Shown here one piece after another: positions 1 through 11,547 of a DNA stretch of 64,000 bases (position 1 is its first letter; every line of letters begins with the position of its first letter). The notes below the pieces were generated by a model, which did no database searches, was not told the origin of the DNA, and was given only the letters and a program-made list of their open reading frames with translations. The stretch covers positions 372,001 through 436,000 of the forward strand of contig BCJC01000001.1 of assembly GCA_001600175.1 (NCBI GenBank). The letters run 5' to 3'. The translations under genes and the position numbers were made by a program. The stretch comes from Erythrobasidium yunnanense (lineage: Eukaryota > Basidiomycota > Cystobasidiomycetes > Erythrobasidiales > Erythrobasidiaceae).

Positions 1-158
1 AAGACGTAGTCATCCATTTACTGGGTGGACAAGTCTGGTCACGCTTATTATGGCCGAGCAATACTAGATGGCTCAAACACAGCAAAAATCTGCAATGCAA
101 ATCTAAAACAAGTCCTTCACGGGTGGTACAAGCTGCTTTCGTCTATTTCAACTTTCGT

Positions 159-1586
159 CTAGATACCTCGACCACCCGTGACCTGTCGAGAAGTAGCATT
201 CAGATTGAACTGATGAGACGGGTACAAGCTGACCTACCTCAAGTGTATGTCCGGAAATGTACGCAGCAAGCGGTGAAGCCAAGAAAAGCATAGCCTTCGC
301 AGCTTCATCAGCTGTTCCAGGTCGACCTAGAGGAATGTCGGGGGCTGTGATAGCTGACTTTCAGCTGAGTTTCCACCAGAATAAGAGAGAAGAACGCTCA
401 CTGCTGTTGACCCCTGCCGCCGCAGCATTACGTCCTGGAATACCGAGGGCTACTTGCTTGCCGTTGACGGTGATACTTTCTCCGGATTCCTATAGCACCA
501 GGTTTCAGCTGAATCATCGACTCAAAGTTGCACCACAGGCTTACTTTTGCAGCCGTCAGACGTGTCAAGATATATCCGTCTGCGGACGACAATCAGCTGG
601 TTCTTGGTGTTCGCAGGGGTTGATTCGCAGGGGTTGAAACCTCACAAGCAACCGTGTTGGCTCGAACACCGAAAGCGCCCTAAAGCGTAGTCAAAGTCAG
701 CTGCAGATACTATTGTAGTATGAGAGAACGGCTCACCCATTCTTTTGCGATTGTCTTTGTGAAACCGGTTACTCCAGCTTTTGCAACCGCATAATTTGCC
801 TGGCCAACATTTCCATGCAAGCCAGTGGTAGAAGAGACGTTGATTATACTTCTATTCTCTTGCTTCTCCTTCTCCTTGATGCGGAAGTAAGGTGCTGCTT
901 CGCGCACGATGCGGAAGGGAGCAACGTTATGGCATTCGAGAATCAGCTTAAACGTCTCATCGTCCATCGTGTGTAGCATCTTGTCGTAGGTGAAGCCGGC
1001 ACTAGGCTCTCAGTCAGCAGGGAAGCTCAAAGCGTCGCATAGCAGACGAACTTGTTGACGATATGGTTGATCTTGCCGTATTTCCTGGAGTCCGCATTAG
1101 CAAGCTATCATGCTATGAGCGCAAGAAGCTTACTTGACAGTCTTGGACACCAGATCTTTCGGGAACTCGGGCTTCGTGACTGCATGAAAGCCAGAATCAG
1201 GACGGATTTGAGAGCTTGGAACAAAGCAAGCCTACCATCTCCTCCCACAGCAAAAGCTTCACCTCCAAATCCCTTGATCTCGTCCACTACAGTCTGCGCT
1301 TTCTCTGGAAGCCAGAAGTCAGCCTGGCACATCTGCTTGACATAGCCGGAGACCGCTCACTCTCGTCGAGATCGCTGACTACAACCTTTGCACCTTCTTT
1401 CGCGAAGAGTATAGCTGCAGACCGTCCAATACCCTGAGCAGCGCCTGTATGAAGCCATGTTAGCGAATCTGCGAAGTCACAACGGTCGTTCGCCGGACCT
1501 GTAATAATCGCTACTTCGTCCTTGAGCATGCCCTGCGGGAAGTTGCCAGTAACGTGAGAACTGATCTGCTTAAGACGGTCTGCCAT
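159..1586 (-). CDS. Short-chain dehydrogenase/reductase, FabG-like
   Basis: NAD(P)-dependent oxidoreductase of the classical SDR family, about 280 residues in several exons. The nucleotide-binding motif GAAQGIG is rebuilt across an intron early in the protein. The catalytic set appears as NVSSTTG followed by YAVAK, and the C-terminal exons contain GYILTRLTAAK and PDIPLGRP before GHTLEVTGG and the stop. This spelling resembles fungal 3-oxoacyl-(acyl carrier protein) reductase-like SDRs. The start at 1586 gives MADRLKQ. No C-terminal peroxisomal signal is seen (it ends GGRGI). It is divergent from an enoyl-CoA hydratase across about 270 bp, so a shared role in acyl-chain metabolism is plausible but inferred. 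Substrate unknown. Confidence 0.85.
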
Positions 1587-1860
1587 GGTGGATCGATGGA
1601 TGTAGGTAAAGAGCAAAGAACCACTTCTGAGACCGGCAAAGGCTCGCGGTGAGACCGGTAATCTCAAAATTTTCTATCGCTTTGACAGGGTGCAGCGTCC
1701 ATCTATATAATGCATACTTATCGTATAAAGCAGTCTTGAAGCTTCATCACTTCACTGGGTGGAGTTGCCGGCCGGCCTTTTATCGAAGCTTCTACCGTTT
1801 CTCTCGTTCGTCTTGCGCGAATCGACTTCAATACCATTCTGACCACCTCTGCTGATCCCT
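1587..1860. promoter_or_regulatory. Divergent intergenic region between SDR and enoyl-CoA hydratase
   Basis: About 270 bp separates the two start codons, so both promoters must lie here. A TATATAA-like stretch occurs near 1702-1710. No specific factor site was identified. Co-regulation is inferred from the head-to-head arrangement only. Confidence 0.4.
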
Positions 1861-2983
1861 ATGAAGTACTCTAGCCCTATCCCCTCTGTCCCAGATGAAG
1901 TCGTCAAGCTGTCCTTCCCGGCCGAACATGTCCTCCGGATATCTATGAACCGTCCAAAACAGTACAATGCAATGAACAAAGCTCTGGAATCTACAATGAC
2001 TGCTGTACTGGATTGGTTTGAAGCTGTACCAGAGCTATGGGTCGTCATTCTGGGTTCTACATCTCGTAAAGCATGGTGTGCCGGTCAAGACTTGAAAGAG
2101 ATGGCAAGTCTAGCGATTCGCCTGACTTCCGGGCACTCCTGATGAGTGTTCTCAGGGAAGCCGGGATGCACCTGGCCAGAACTTACGGATTGACAAAGGC
2201 AGAGCAGGCTTCGGCGGAGTCAGTACGCGCTTCACAAAGTGCGCTTTCAGCTCTTGTCCTTGCTCTACTAGTGTATCTGACGCTTGTGCGCGCGACAGAA
2301 AGCCAATTATCGGAGCGGTCAATGGCTTCGCGCTTGGCGGAGGTTCTGAAATGATCGCAAACTTGGACATATGCGTAGCTGGCAAATCCGCTACATTTGG
2401 CTTTCCAGAAGTCAAGCGTGGTATCACGATAGCTGCCGGCGGTATACCTCGGATCGTCAAGCTGGTCGGGCATCAGCGAGGTAGGCTTTGATCTCCGTCG
2501 AGACAAGGCCATCGACTGACCTCTCATTCTCGTGCAGCCGCCGAGATGATGCTTACTGGCCGTAATATCCCATCTACCGAAGCGTTACAACTTGGCATCG
2601 TCAATTACGTAGTCAGCGATGAGGAGGTAGACGCAAAAGCGCTCGAGATAGCCAAAACAATAGCTTCATACAGTCCAGACTCTGTCGCAACCATTCTACA
2701 AGGTGAGCAGACGAGAAATGTCCGACTCGATGTTGCGAAAATACTCATGCGGAAACTCGTATCTAGCTATTCGCTTGACCAACGAAACGGGTTCATCAAA
2801 CCATGCGCATGCGCTCAGTCAAGATACCGCTGAGTTCAAGCAGCTCTGGGTGGGTGAGAATTTGAAAGAAGGGTAAGCAGAGTCTGCCGATCAGAATCAT
2901 TCAAGTTGGTTATTGACGATGATTGCAGCCTAAAAGCCTTTGCTCAGAAACGCCAGCCGGTCTGGCGGGCTAGTAAGCTTTGA
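1861..2983 (+). CDS. Peroxisomal enoyl-CoA hydratase/isomerase family protein
   Basis: Crotonase-fold protein expected to hydrate or isomerise enoyl-CoA during fatty acid breakdown. Visible hallmarks are MNRPKQYNAMN, CAGQDLKEM, then GAVNGFALGGGSE forming the oxyanion region, and FGFPEVKRG. The last exon ends WRASKL, and the terminal SKL is a classical type 1 peroxisomal targeting signal. The gene has about five introns. The first probably uses a GC donor (ATG|GCAAGT near 2104), because no GT donor restores the frame into the next conserved block. The start at 1861 gives MKYSSPIPS. The divergent SDR neighbour fits an acyl-CoA pathway. Exact substrate cannot be told. Confidence 0.88.
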
Positions 2984-3183
2984 TACAGTACATGCGACAA
3001 TCGTACATAGGTGTGTGTGTTGCCGACTCGAGCGTGTACAAAGTCTCCTTCGGCAAAGCAAGACGAAATCCCGTTCTTATGGGTCACAACATATTTCCGA
3101 AGCCCTTTACCATTCCCTCCATTTCTGTGCCCATGCGCATCCACACGAAGTCTACTGACTTACGCTCCCAATCGGCAATCGGA

Positions 3184-4117
3184 TCAGGACTGATAACAGC
3201 CAGCAATCTTCACAGACGCTCTGTCGGTGGACCCATCGCTGCCATATGTCAAATGCGGCCCGAATTCTCCAGGCGCATCGCAGAAGAAGTCGCGGTCGTT
3301 GCAGTAGCTGAACAGCAAACATAGGCCAGCGTCAATCAGCACGATTTTCACATCGGAAGAAGTGGCAAGATATACCTGAAGAAGCACGCCTTACTGTTCA
3401 GCGGAGCTCGAGTGTCGCCTTTCTGCTTGTTGGGATCCTGTAAATAGACCGGACTTTCAGCTAACATGATATGAGAGACGGACGTAGTGTCTGGACTGAC
3501 ACCAAAGACAACGGCAGCCACCACTTTGGCCTGTACGTCACTCGACAGGCTGGTCTCGTGCAGAACCAGAGCTCCCTATAGCAAGAAGAGCGATTCTTCC
3601 TCATACCGTTCCTTTCCCAGAGCGGTGAAGACGCTCACCTTTGAGTACCCAGAGATGACAAACTTGGTGTCCGGGCATTCCGAAGCTCTCTTTGTGAGTG
3701 TGGACGAAGCTGCATCGGCGCCAAGTTTGACGGTCACGGTACTATCGGGGTATGAGGACATTCAGCAACTGGAGTGTGATGTGCTCTGACATCGAGAAGC
3801 TTCACTCACTATTCCGGAGCAGTAGAATAATAAATTGGATAAACCGCAGCGCCAGGCACTTGCTTGGGCAGAGAGGTTACAAAAGCGTTCCCTACGCGTC
3901 CTAAGCCTTCTTCTGACGTTCCAGCGAGGTGGTATAGCTCCAACGGTGCACAAGCAGCTCCATCAGGAGCTTGTCGTTCCCGGACAACGGCTGGAAGAGC
4001 GGCAGCTAAAGTCGCAGAGATGAGGAGAGGGGCTGCAGAGCTGAAGAGCTGGATGATGGTAATGACAATAAGCTTGCTTTACCTGGATATGACGCGAACA
4101 TCTTTCAGTCTCACCAT
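3184..4117 (-). CDS. Cutinase-like esterase A
   Basis: Secreted serine esterase of the cutinase/acetylxylan esterase family (CE5), about 220 residues, expected to cleave cutin-like polyesters or acetylated polymers outside the cell. The N-terminus is a signal peptide rebuilt after an intron that follows the ATG directly. The mature start contains CAPLELYHLAGT. The nucleophile elbow is GYSKG, split by an intron after the lysine. The catalytic Asp sits in CNDRDFFC and the His in GPHLTYG. The family more often has GYSQG. It is the first of four tandem paralogues on this strand, and exons appear whole. Substrate preference (cutin or acetylxylan) is not resolved. Confidence 0.87.
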
Positions 4118-4721
4118 GATGAACAAGTCGTAGAAGCAGGAGAATTTGGCTGGACAGAAGAAGGGCGAGGGTGAATAATAACAAGGTAAGGAAAGCAAGA
4201 TATGGGTAGAAGTATAGCTAATAGCAGGACTGAGTGTCCGGGACAACCGGCTTCATTGGATCTTGGCATTTGTAACAGAGCGAGGGACCACTAGCTTGAA
4301 ATGGCGGAGACGTCACGAAGTGTCAAAGCTGTCCGAATCTGCGATTATTCATACAGGAGCATGTCTGTCATGGACGCCAGAAGCGGTACGTCCTCTGGTT
4401 GAAGCTTATCCGGAGGACTTGATGCTGTCGGTTATCTGGAGCATCACCGACACTGTCATCAGTGTGGTCTAGAAGATCACATTAGTGGAAGAGAGGCACT
4501 TGAGACTGTGCCTATTCAGGCCGATCCAGGAGTGTGAACGCAGAATCCCGTGACCAGTCTCCAGGAAGAATGAGGTATGCTTGCAATTTTGGCCGCGATT
4601 GCGTGTTCTCTGATGTGCTACAAGTCGTCTGAACAAGCCTTTTCTTTCCCTATACTCTTCGCTCGACTTCGTGAATCTTGCCGTGCAGCGTGCCTCTTCA
4701 TCCAGGTAGGCCTACAACTAC
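4118..4721. other. Intergenic spacer between cutinases A and B
   Basis: About 600 bp with no convincing coding frame. It should hold the promoter of cutinase A and the 3' end of cutinase B. Nothing else recognised. Confidence 0.5.
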
Positions 4722-5641
4722 TCACGGCTGATAGCAGGTAGCAATGTCGACAGAAGCTCTGTCGGTGGATCCATCGGTACCGTATGCTGTGTGAGCGACG
4801 AAGTTACCAGGAGGATCACAGAAGAAGTCGTGTTCGTTGCAGAAACTGGGAGGCACATCAGTCAGCACGACAATCGACGATACTGTCAAAAATCTTATTG
4901 ACATACCTGAACACGCAAGCCTTGTTGTTGATGGGAGCTCGCATATCACCTTCTGGCTTGTTGGGGTCCTGCAAGAGCAGAATGACTGTCAGTCGCCATG
5001 GCATGGTGTACAAGATGTTCTAGGTCTTACTCCGAATAGAACGATAGATACAACCTTGGCTTGCACATCGCTCGACAACGTTGTCTCGTGCAGCACCTGG
5101 GCGCCCTGGACGAACAGACGATTGTTGTGTCAGATCATCCTATTACAAGGCCCGGGCGGCGCGGAACTCACCTTCGAGTAGCCAGAGATGACAAATTTGG
5201 TATCCGGACAAGCGGCAGCTCGCGCTGTAACGACAGACTGGGCTGCTTGCGCTCCTTCGTAGTCGGTCACCACGCTGTATATGGAATACAAGTCAGCCAA
5301 TTGCACGATTCTATCGTTGTGCACTAGTCTTTCTCTACTCACTACTCCGGTGCGGTATTGTAATTTATCGCGTAAACCTTCGCATCGGGAATAACCTTAG
5401 GCAGAGAGACGACAAACGCATCTCCGACGGAACCTAGGCCGTTCTCGAATGTGCCAGCGAGGTGATAGAGCTCAAGTGGTGCACAAGCAGTGCCATCAGG
5501 GACTTGCCGCTGCACAATGGCTGGAAGCGCGGCTGCTAGAGTCGCGGAGACTGACAGGCAGGCTAGAGATCTGAAGAGCTGGAGAGGAAGACTGAGCTTG
5601 ACATGCTGGTTTAACTCTCCTTGAACGGGTGGACATACCAT
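4722..5641 (-). CDS. Cutinase-like esterase B
   Basis: Second tandem CE5 cutinase-like gene. The first coding exon is the ATG alone, followed at once by a GTATGT donor. The next exon encodes the signal peptide (LFRSLACLSVSATLAAALP) and then CAPLELYHLAGT. The reading continues through VGDAFVVSLPKVIPDAKVYA and CPDTKFVISGYSKG (nucleophile Ser) to CNEHDFFCDPPG (Asp) and AHTAYGTDGS (His), ending CYQP. Cysteines match those of copy A. It is a likely secreted, plant-surface-active esterase. Closest relative in the window is A, sharing the QVPDG/QAPDG segment before the first mature cysteine. No lesion seen. Confidence 0.88.
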
Positions 5642-6135
5642 CGTCAAGAAGCGCCGCACAGGCAGGAGGGCTGGAAGGGAGGGATGGTCAGGAGAAGGAA
5701 GAAGAGGCTGAGGGTGAGGGAGAGCTGAAAGAAAGAAAAGAAAGAAGGAGAAATAGAAGTTGTCGGGCTCCGCCTCCTCGAGATATTTAGTGAGGGGCCA
5801 CTAGCTTGACAGGCGGAGACTTCTCGGGGTACCCGACTTAGCATATTTGCATTTAGACAATGATGAAAATACACGCGCGATGTGTCCTTCGCGTCAACAA
5901 CGCGTACTTGTTAGCAAATCTACTTGACGAACGGCAGAGGAAGATGGAAGGTGGCAGGGTGGCAGTTTGGCAGTTAAGTTATGATGATCAACGACTGTGT
6001 GCGATGCGCTATACCGCCTGATCAGCTAGCAATTTGCCTTGCCGCAGGTCTGACTGAGTCTGGGCTTGACATGCTTGACAAGAATGAGCGAGAGTGTAGG
6101 CAGAAATAGTAGACAGATCCATGTTCTTATCTCGA
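5642..6135. other. Intergenic spacer between cutinases B and C
   Basis: About 490 bp. A purine-rich tract lies around 5690-5760 just upstream of the gene B start. Presumed promoter; no coding frame supported. Confidence 0.5.
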
Positions 6136-7035
6136 TTAGGAGGCTCGGTAGCACCCAGCTATTTGGGCTGAGGCTCTATCGACTGATCCATCTCTAGCAT
6201 AAGCTAGGTGAGGGGCCAAAGAGCCAGGAGCATCACAGAACTGGTCGCGATCGTTGCAGAAGCTGAGAATGCACAGCATGATCAATCTCTTGCGGACTGA
6301 GGGAAGGTGAGAAGAAGGACGAACCTGAAGTAGCAAGCCTTGTTGTTCAAGGGCGCGCTAGTATCTCCTCTTTGTCGGTTGGGGTCCTGAGAAGATATGA
6401 GGCGCGTCAGCCAAGCCAGCGCATTATACGGCACAGCACATACACCGAAGACGACAGCAGCCACTACCTTGGCCTGAACAGCACTGGATAGAGACGTCTG
6501 GTGCAGAACGAGGGCTCCCTAATGGGACTTAACGTCAGTCAGGTCCTGGGAATGCAGTCCAACCAAAGGCCTACCTTCGAATATCCACTGATGACGAACT
6601 TTGTATTTGGGCAAGCTGCAGCTCTGCGCGTGATTGTCGAAGCAGCGGTAGTGGCTCCGGCCCTTACAGAGTAGAAGCTATAGAAGTCAGAACACAGGGC
6701 ACTCATATCAGCATCGTATCATTCAGACTATCAATATCCAAGGGACTTACTACTCCGCTGAAGTACTGTAGGAAATTGCGTTCGCCGTAGCTCCCGGAAC
6801 ATTTCTAGGTAGTGAGGAAGCGAATGCATTGCCAACAATCCCTAGACCTCTTTCGCCAGTCCCAGCGAGATGGTATAGCTCGAGAGGTGCACAGCTAGAC
6901 TGGCGTTCTTCGATGACTGCTGGAGCGGCAGCCGCTAGGACCGCAGAGATGGAGACGAATGCTAGGTATCTGAAGAGCTGGGCCAGGATTTCAGTCAGAA
7001 ATCGCCATACTTACGAATGATCGACAACTTACCAT
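6136..7035 (-). CDS. Cutinase-like esterase C
   Basis: Third tandem CE5 cutinase-like gene. As in A and B, the ATG is followed directly by a GTAAGT donor, and exon 2 encodes the signal peptide (LFRYLAFVSISAVLAAA). The mature protein shows CAPLELYHLAGTGERG, VGNAFASSLP, CPNTKFVISGYSKG, then CNDRDQFCDAPG (Asp) and PHLAYARDGS (His), ending GCYRAS. The pre-mature segment is shorter than in A and B (EERQSS before the first Cys), a trait shared with D. C and D therefore look like one subgroup and A and B like another. No frame break seen. Confidence 0.87.
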
Positions 7036-7708
7036 CGCGAAGTCTTGATAGGCTAGAAGTGCGGGAGAGCGAAGGTGGGAAGGTAGCAAGGAAAGGAAAG
7101 GGAGAGATTGAAGTAGAAGCTTCTTTGAAGTGAACGAATGTACGAGAGGCCGAGATATCCGGCATCATCAAGTTTTACCCTTTTCCACCGAGAGACTCGA
7201 CTTAGAGCCACGCTAGCGGATAGGGCCTAGGTGCGGAGACTTTTCTTTACCCTGAGTGCAAGTTAGACAGTTTTAGCTCTTAATCAGCATTCATCTGCCA
7301 AGACTATCGTCGGTGCATAACGGTCGGTATTCGAGCTTGCAGAAGTACGATACGGACTGTCTTCGGCTGTAAGAGCTACGATGTCTGCTGAGCAGGCTGT
7401 GATGACAATCTAGATCCTTCGTAGATCAGAGTGTGAAGCAGAGCTACTAACATTAACAGCAGGAAGGTAGTCAGTCTTTGCACCCGACTTCTGGAGAATG
7501 GTCTCGGCCGTTTAGTAAGATGTCAGTCTGCTCAGAACGATTGTGTCTGCATTTCAATCTAAGTTAAAGAAAGGAAGATGGCCCAAAGAGAGAGGCAAAA
7601 CGCATGCCGCCCGAGTCCAGCCCACGCGAGGCATGGTCCTGCCCACTCTGCTTGGGAGTGGAGAGAAGATAGAAAGGAGACATGTCGCATCAGTCGCTGA
7701 TAGTGATT
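7036..7708. other. Intergenic spacer between cutinases C and D
   Basis: About 670 bp without a supported gene. It holds the presumed promoter of C and the 3' flank of D. Confidence 0.5.
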
Positions 7709-8627
7709 TTAGGCGTTGAAGCAGCCAGCGGTCTGGCTTGCTGCCTTTGTGACGGAGCCATCTCTCGCGTAGGCGAGATGCGGAATCACACTGCCTCGTC
7801 CGGTGTAGAAGATATCGCCAGTATTGCAGAAGCTGTTGTAAAGAGAGCGTATAACGGTAAGCACCCTGTTCAAATTATCGAGCGAGGTGGTATTCACCTG
7901 AAGAAGCACGACTTGTTGTTTAGGGGAACAGCCTCAGATCCGAATCGCTTGTTAGGGTCCTCGTATTTCAACCAAAGATAAATCAGCACAGGAAGCTGTA
8001 TATCTAAGTTTAAAGGCGATCTCACGCCGAATACAGCTACAGCAACGACTTTGTCCTGAACAGCAGCTGATAGCTTGGTAGCGTGTACAACCATAGCTCC
8101 CTGGTACATACTTGTCAGCATGGTACATAGGAGGCGAAAGGCGGACTCTGCAAGTCCGATATACCTTAGAGTAGCCGGTGAGAACGAATTTTGTGTTTGG
8201 GCAGGCTGCAGCTCTTGAGGAGAGAGCAGAAGCAGCTGTGGTTGCACCAGCTCGTACGGTAGCGGAGCTGGACGCATGGTGCACATCAGTCCGGACTTTC
8301 ACGATATACAGGGCGAAACAAGGGAGAACTCACTACTCAGCGGCAGTATTGTAGTTGATGGCTGTGACAGCGCTTCCGGAGACTGCACTAGGAAGAGCAT
8401 TTCTGAAAGCGTTGCCAATGAGGCCCAAGCCTTGTTCGCCTGTACCAGCCAGGTGGAAAGAGCTCGAGTGGTGCGCAGGAGGATTGACGCTCTTCAATAG
8501 CGAGGGGGAGTGCTGCGACTATCGAGATAGCGCTGAGAGCAGAGGTGAGGAGCTGGTGTGAGAAAGACAGAGTCGGCTTAAGTCGATCCGAGGCGACCAA
8601 ATGCTGACTTACAGTAATTTTTACCAT
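7709..8627 (-). pseudogene. Cutinase-like esterase D, probably decayed
   Basis: Fourth tandem CE5 copy, intron layout like C. The first exon encodes MVKIT instead of only ATG. Signal peptide and EERQSSCAPLELF follow. There the frame breaks: the minus strand reads GAGCTCTTTCCACC around 8449-8464, where the paralogues predict GAGCTCTTCCACC, so one extra T shifts the frame. Beyond it the other frame resumes family sequence (LAGTGEQGLGLIGNAF). GYSKG and the His region PHLAYARDGS remain, but the cysteine after the catalytic Asp is replaced (GDIFY instead of RDQFC). A sequencing error could explain the shift but not the cysteine loss. Most likely a recent pseudogene. Confidence 0.75.
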
Positions 8628-9784
8628 GGTTGGTGAGGCGAGTGAAGAACTGAAAAGGCAGGGAAAAAGGAATGTGGGATGAAGGAAAGAAAGAGACGAA
8701 ATGAGGACGAGCCTTCATTTCATACCCTGATTCGTTCTAACGAGAGAGCCCTACATCAGTTGTCATAGAGACCGATTCCAGCTAGCTTAGCATCGAGGAC
8801 GACAGACGGAGACATTTATAATGCATTGTAATATAATGGAAGGTCTTGGCATCAAGATGTGTTGTCAGGCATAATGAAGGACGGAGCGGGTTGTCGGGAA
8901 GGAAGCAGAAGTTGTCACGGCTCTGTCGGTATCAAGCCAAGGATGTACGAGAGACTAAGACAGGGGATGCAAAAGTAATGTTACTCTTTCAGGGAGACTC
9001 GAGAGCTCGATTGTAGGCTCGGCTCGTCCAATTTGAGGGTCTTGACCAGAGTCCTTGACGACATTCAGTGTACCAGGAGCCAGGAAAGACGACGGATCCT
9101 CTCATTTGCTTACGCGCCAGCGGTTTCGTCATTGGTACACTCGTTGGTGCACAAGCACAGTCCGACCAAGCGATGACCCTAGTCTCGGCTCCTGCAGACA
9201 CCCCGAGATTCGTTGAGCTGCGACACCAAGCATATCAACCACAAAGGATTGTCATGATACTGCTCTCCATCAGGAGTGCTAGTAGGGCGTTTGGCTTGCG
9301 AGGAAGGGAGAGCCGATTCTATGCGGACGGCCTTTGGATCGTCTTCGGTGTCATCGCTTGTCTGCATCGTTTGAGTGATTGATGGGCGTCGCCGCTGCTC
9401 AATGATTCGCTCAACAAGTATGCACAGCATCGTCGCTTCGCAGTGTGCTCTCCAGCTGGGTTTCGCAACTCAAGCCCTTCAAAGGATTCACACTCGCATG
9501 AAATGAGATGGTCGACTGGGATTGAATGAAGTCCTATCGGATTGTCAAGCTGCTGAAGAAGCTGGGGACGGTCTCCAGACAACGTCTTAAGAGTGCATTC
9601 CGCAAAGGCTAATTACAGTACGGAGGAGGATAAACAAGAAGACGTGACATCTCGAGCTTTTCCAAACAAAAAGCAGGCAGCAAAAGAAGGGCTTTACTCC
9701 TGGTTGATCCTGCTCTTGTCTGCTCTCTACTCTCCATCAGAGCTGATCCACACACTCCCTTCATCCACGTTCGCTCACTCGATC
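8628..9784. other. Gene-poor spacer between cutinase and GH16 arrays
   Basis: About 1.15 kb. Short open frames exist on both strands (around 9068-9382 plus, 9319-9582 minus), but none shows a recognisable motif, signal peptide or convincing exon structure. The right end must hold the promoter of the first GH16-like gene. No repeat or transposon was recognised. Confidence 0.5.
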
Positions 9785-11083
9785 ATGCGCACTGTCACCC
9801 CCCTCTCCGTCTTAGCTGGCCTGATGATGGCTCAGACAGAAGCTGCCAGTCGTGTGTTGAGTTCAATCTGTTGACAGACTCTCGCTGACCCTATGATCCA
9901 GCCGGCTGTTCCTGCGGATATCGCCTATCGAAATACGGCAATGCGTACTTTCCATACAGCAAGACGATAGACTTCACGCAATTGAAGAGCCTCAACGATC
10001 TCAAAGGCCAAGAACTCTCATACAATATCGACTGGCAGATGGGCGCAGCTTCAGAAGACGACGGCACCATATGCGTCGGGAAAGCTTCCAACTACAGGTT
10101 TACAGGTGCAAGGAATGGTCTTGAACTAGTTGTCCCTGGTGGACAGACCGCTGGACCGGGAAAGAAAGTCACGGGCGCAGAGATCTTCTTCCAGAAGGAC
10201 ATCCTGTACGGAGTCATGACGGCCAATATGAAGCTGGATTCTACACCTGGGACGTGCCAGTCTATCGTAAGCCGCATTATATTGCATTAGTGCGGGAAAA
10301 GCACTCACTGATTCTGCGAACAGTTCACATACGCGAGCGATCATGAGAAGCATGGTGAGGATTGTCTCTTTTCATTGAACAGCTCAACACTGAACCTCTT
10401 TGTGTCCGTTTAGGCGACGAGCAGGATATCGAAGCTCTTTCCGCCTCCCTGCTGACTGCGAGCTCTATTAACCCTCCCGGTGAGCTCTGATTTAATATTC
10501 CTCCCACGACAAGGTGGATTGACTAGTTGTATATTGGTATTAGGCATTCAACTTACGAACTATGACCCGAAAGACCCATCGGGCGGTACTTCCGATTTCA
10601 AGATCAACAAGTTCCCCTTCAATCCTACTCAAGGCTTCCATGATTATACGTAAGTGTATACCCGGTTAGATGACCTGAATTCTGCCTAATCGCTTTGTGC
10701 AGAATCGCCTGGCTGCCTGGCAATACTACGTACTTCCTGGACAACTTTAAATCGCCGGCACCTCCCAAATTCTGTAAGCGGTGCCTTGTATACCTGGCGT
10801 CAGCGTGAGCAATGCTCATTCAGCTGTAATACAGCATCCGTCAACCCTTCGCAAGTACTCATCAATCACTGGACAACTGGCCAGAAGACTTTCACACAGG
10901 TAGGTCTGTGATTACGCAACACGCGCGAGATACTCATTCTGATATATGTATGTCTGTACACAGGGCCCGCCGAAGACCGAGACTGTCCTCAGCCTGAAAA
11001 AGCTCACGATCTACTATGCTACGAAAGATCAGCGCTGGCGACCTAACAAGAGCTGCAGGGAGGTAGATTACTGCAAAGTATGA
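9785..11083 (+). CDS. Secreted GH16-like glycoside hydrolase, copy 1
   Basis: Probable extracellular beta-glucanase-type enzyme with a concanavalin A-like fold (GH16-like), about 300 residues. It has a signal peptide (MRTVTPLSVLAGLMMA) and a mature start CSCGYRLSKYG. ICVGKASNYRF, TGAEIFFQKDILYG and MKLDSTPGTC follow. The catalytic signature DEQDIE (E-x-D-x-E) is completed across an intron after DHEKHG. Downstream are IAWLPGNTTYFLD and VNPSQVLINHW, ending SCREVDYCKV. About seven introns. The next gene is a close tandem duplicate with the same introns. The E-x-D-x-E triad argues for activity; substrate (laminarin, mixed-linkage glucan or chitin-glucan) is not deducible. Confidence 0.82.
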
Positions 11084-11547
11084 GATACCTGCGTCTAGAT
11101 GCATGCCATCGATAGGCATTACTCAGAACCGGTTCTCATATACGATTCGAGTTCGAAACGCCTGGTGCGGCTAGCACGACCCCATGTACAGATTGCCAAT
11201 CCGCCGTATATTATCGGTCAGCATCGGTATGGGGTGCTAGAATTGCGATTATCAATATTGCCAAAAAAGAATGCTTGCTCTCGACCACCTACCATTGTAC
11301 CGCGATAAGCCGAAAGGAACAAGATTACGAATGAAGTAGAAGGCCCGTACAGATGGCCTCGAGACAAGGCCTGTCACCTTTGCATCATCCCGATATTGTG
11401 TCCTCGGGACCGTCTAATTATAGGGCACAATGTACATAACAAGGAAGGAGTGTGAATCTTCTGGCTCTTCTCCCTTTCGTCGCTGAAGCTAGTGCAGCCT
11501 CTCGGGCTCCTCCCACGTCCACACTCGCTGATCCGGTCCACTTAACG
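11084..11547. other. Spacer between GH16-like duplicates
   Basis: About 460 bp with no supported gene. It contains the 3' end of copy 1 and the promoter of copy 2. Confidence 0.5.

Noticed and set aside
257-637. 126-codon plus-strand frame
   Set aside because: It is antisense to C-terminal exons and introns of the SDR gene, whose protein sequence is clear on the other strand.
11130-11180. tRNA-like box (AGTTCGAAAC)
   Set aside because: No matching A box, no acceptor stem and no cloverleaf could be drawn.
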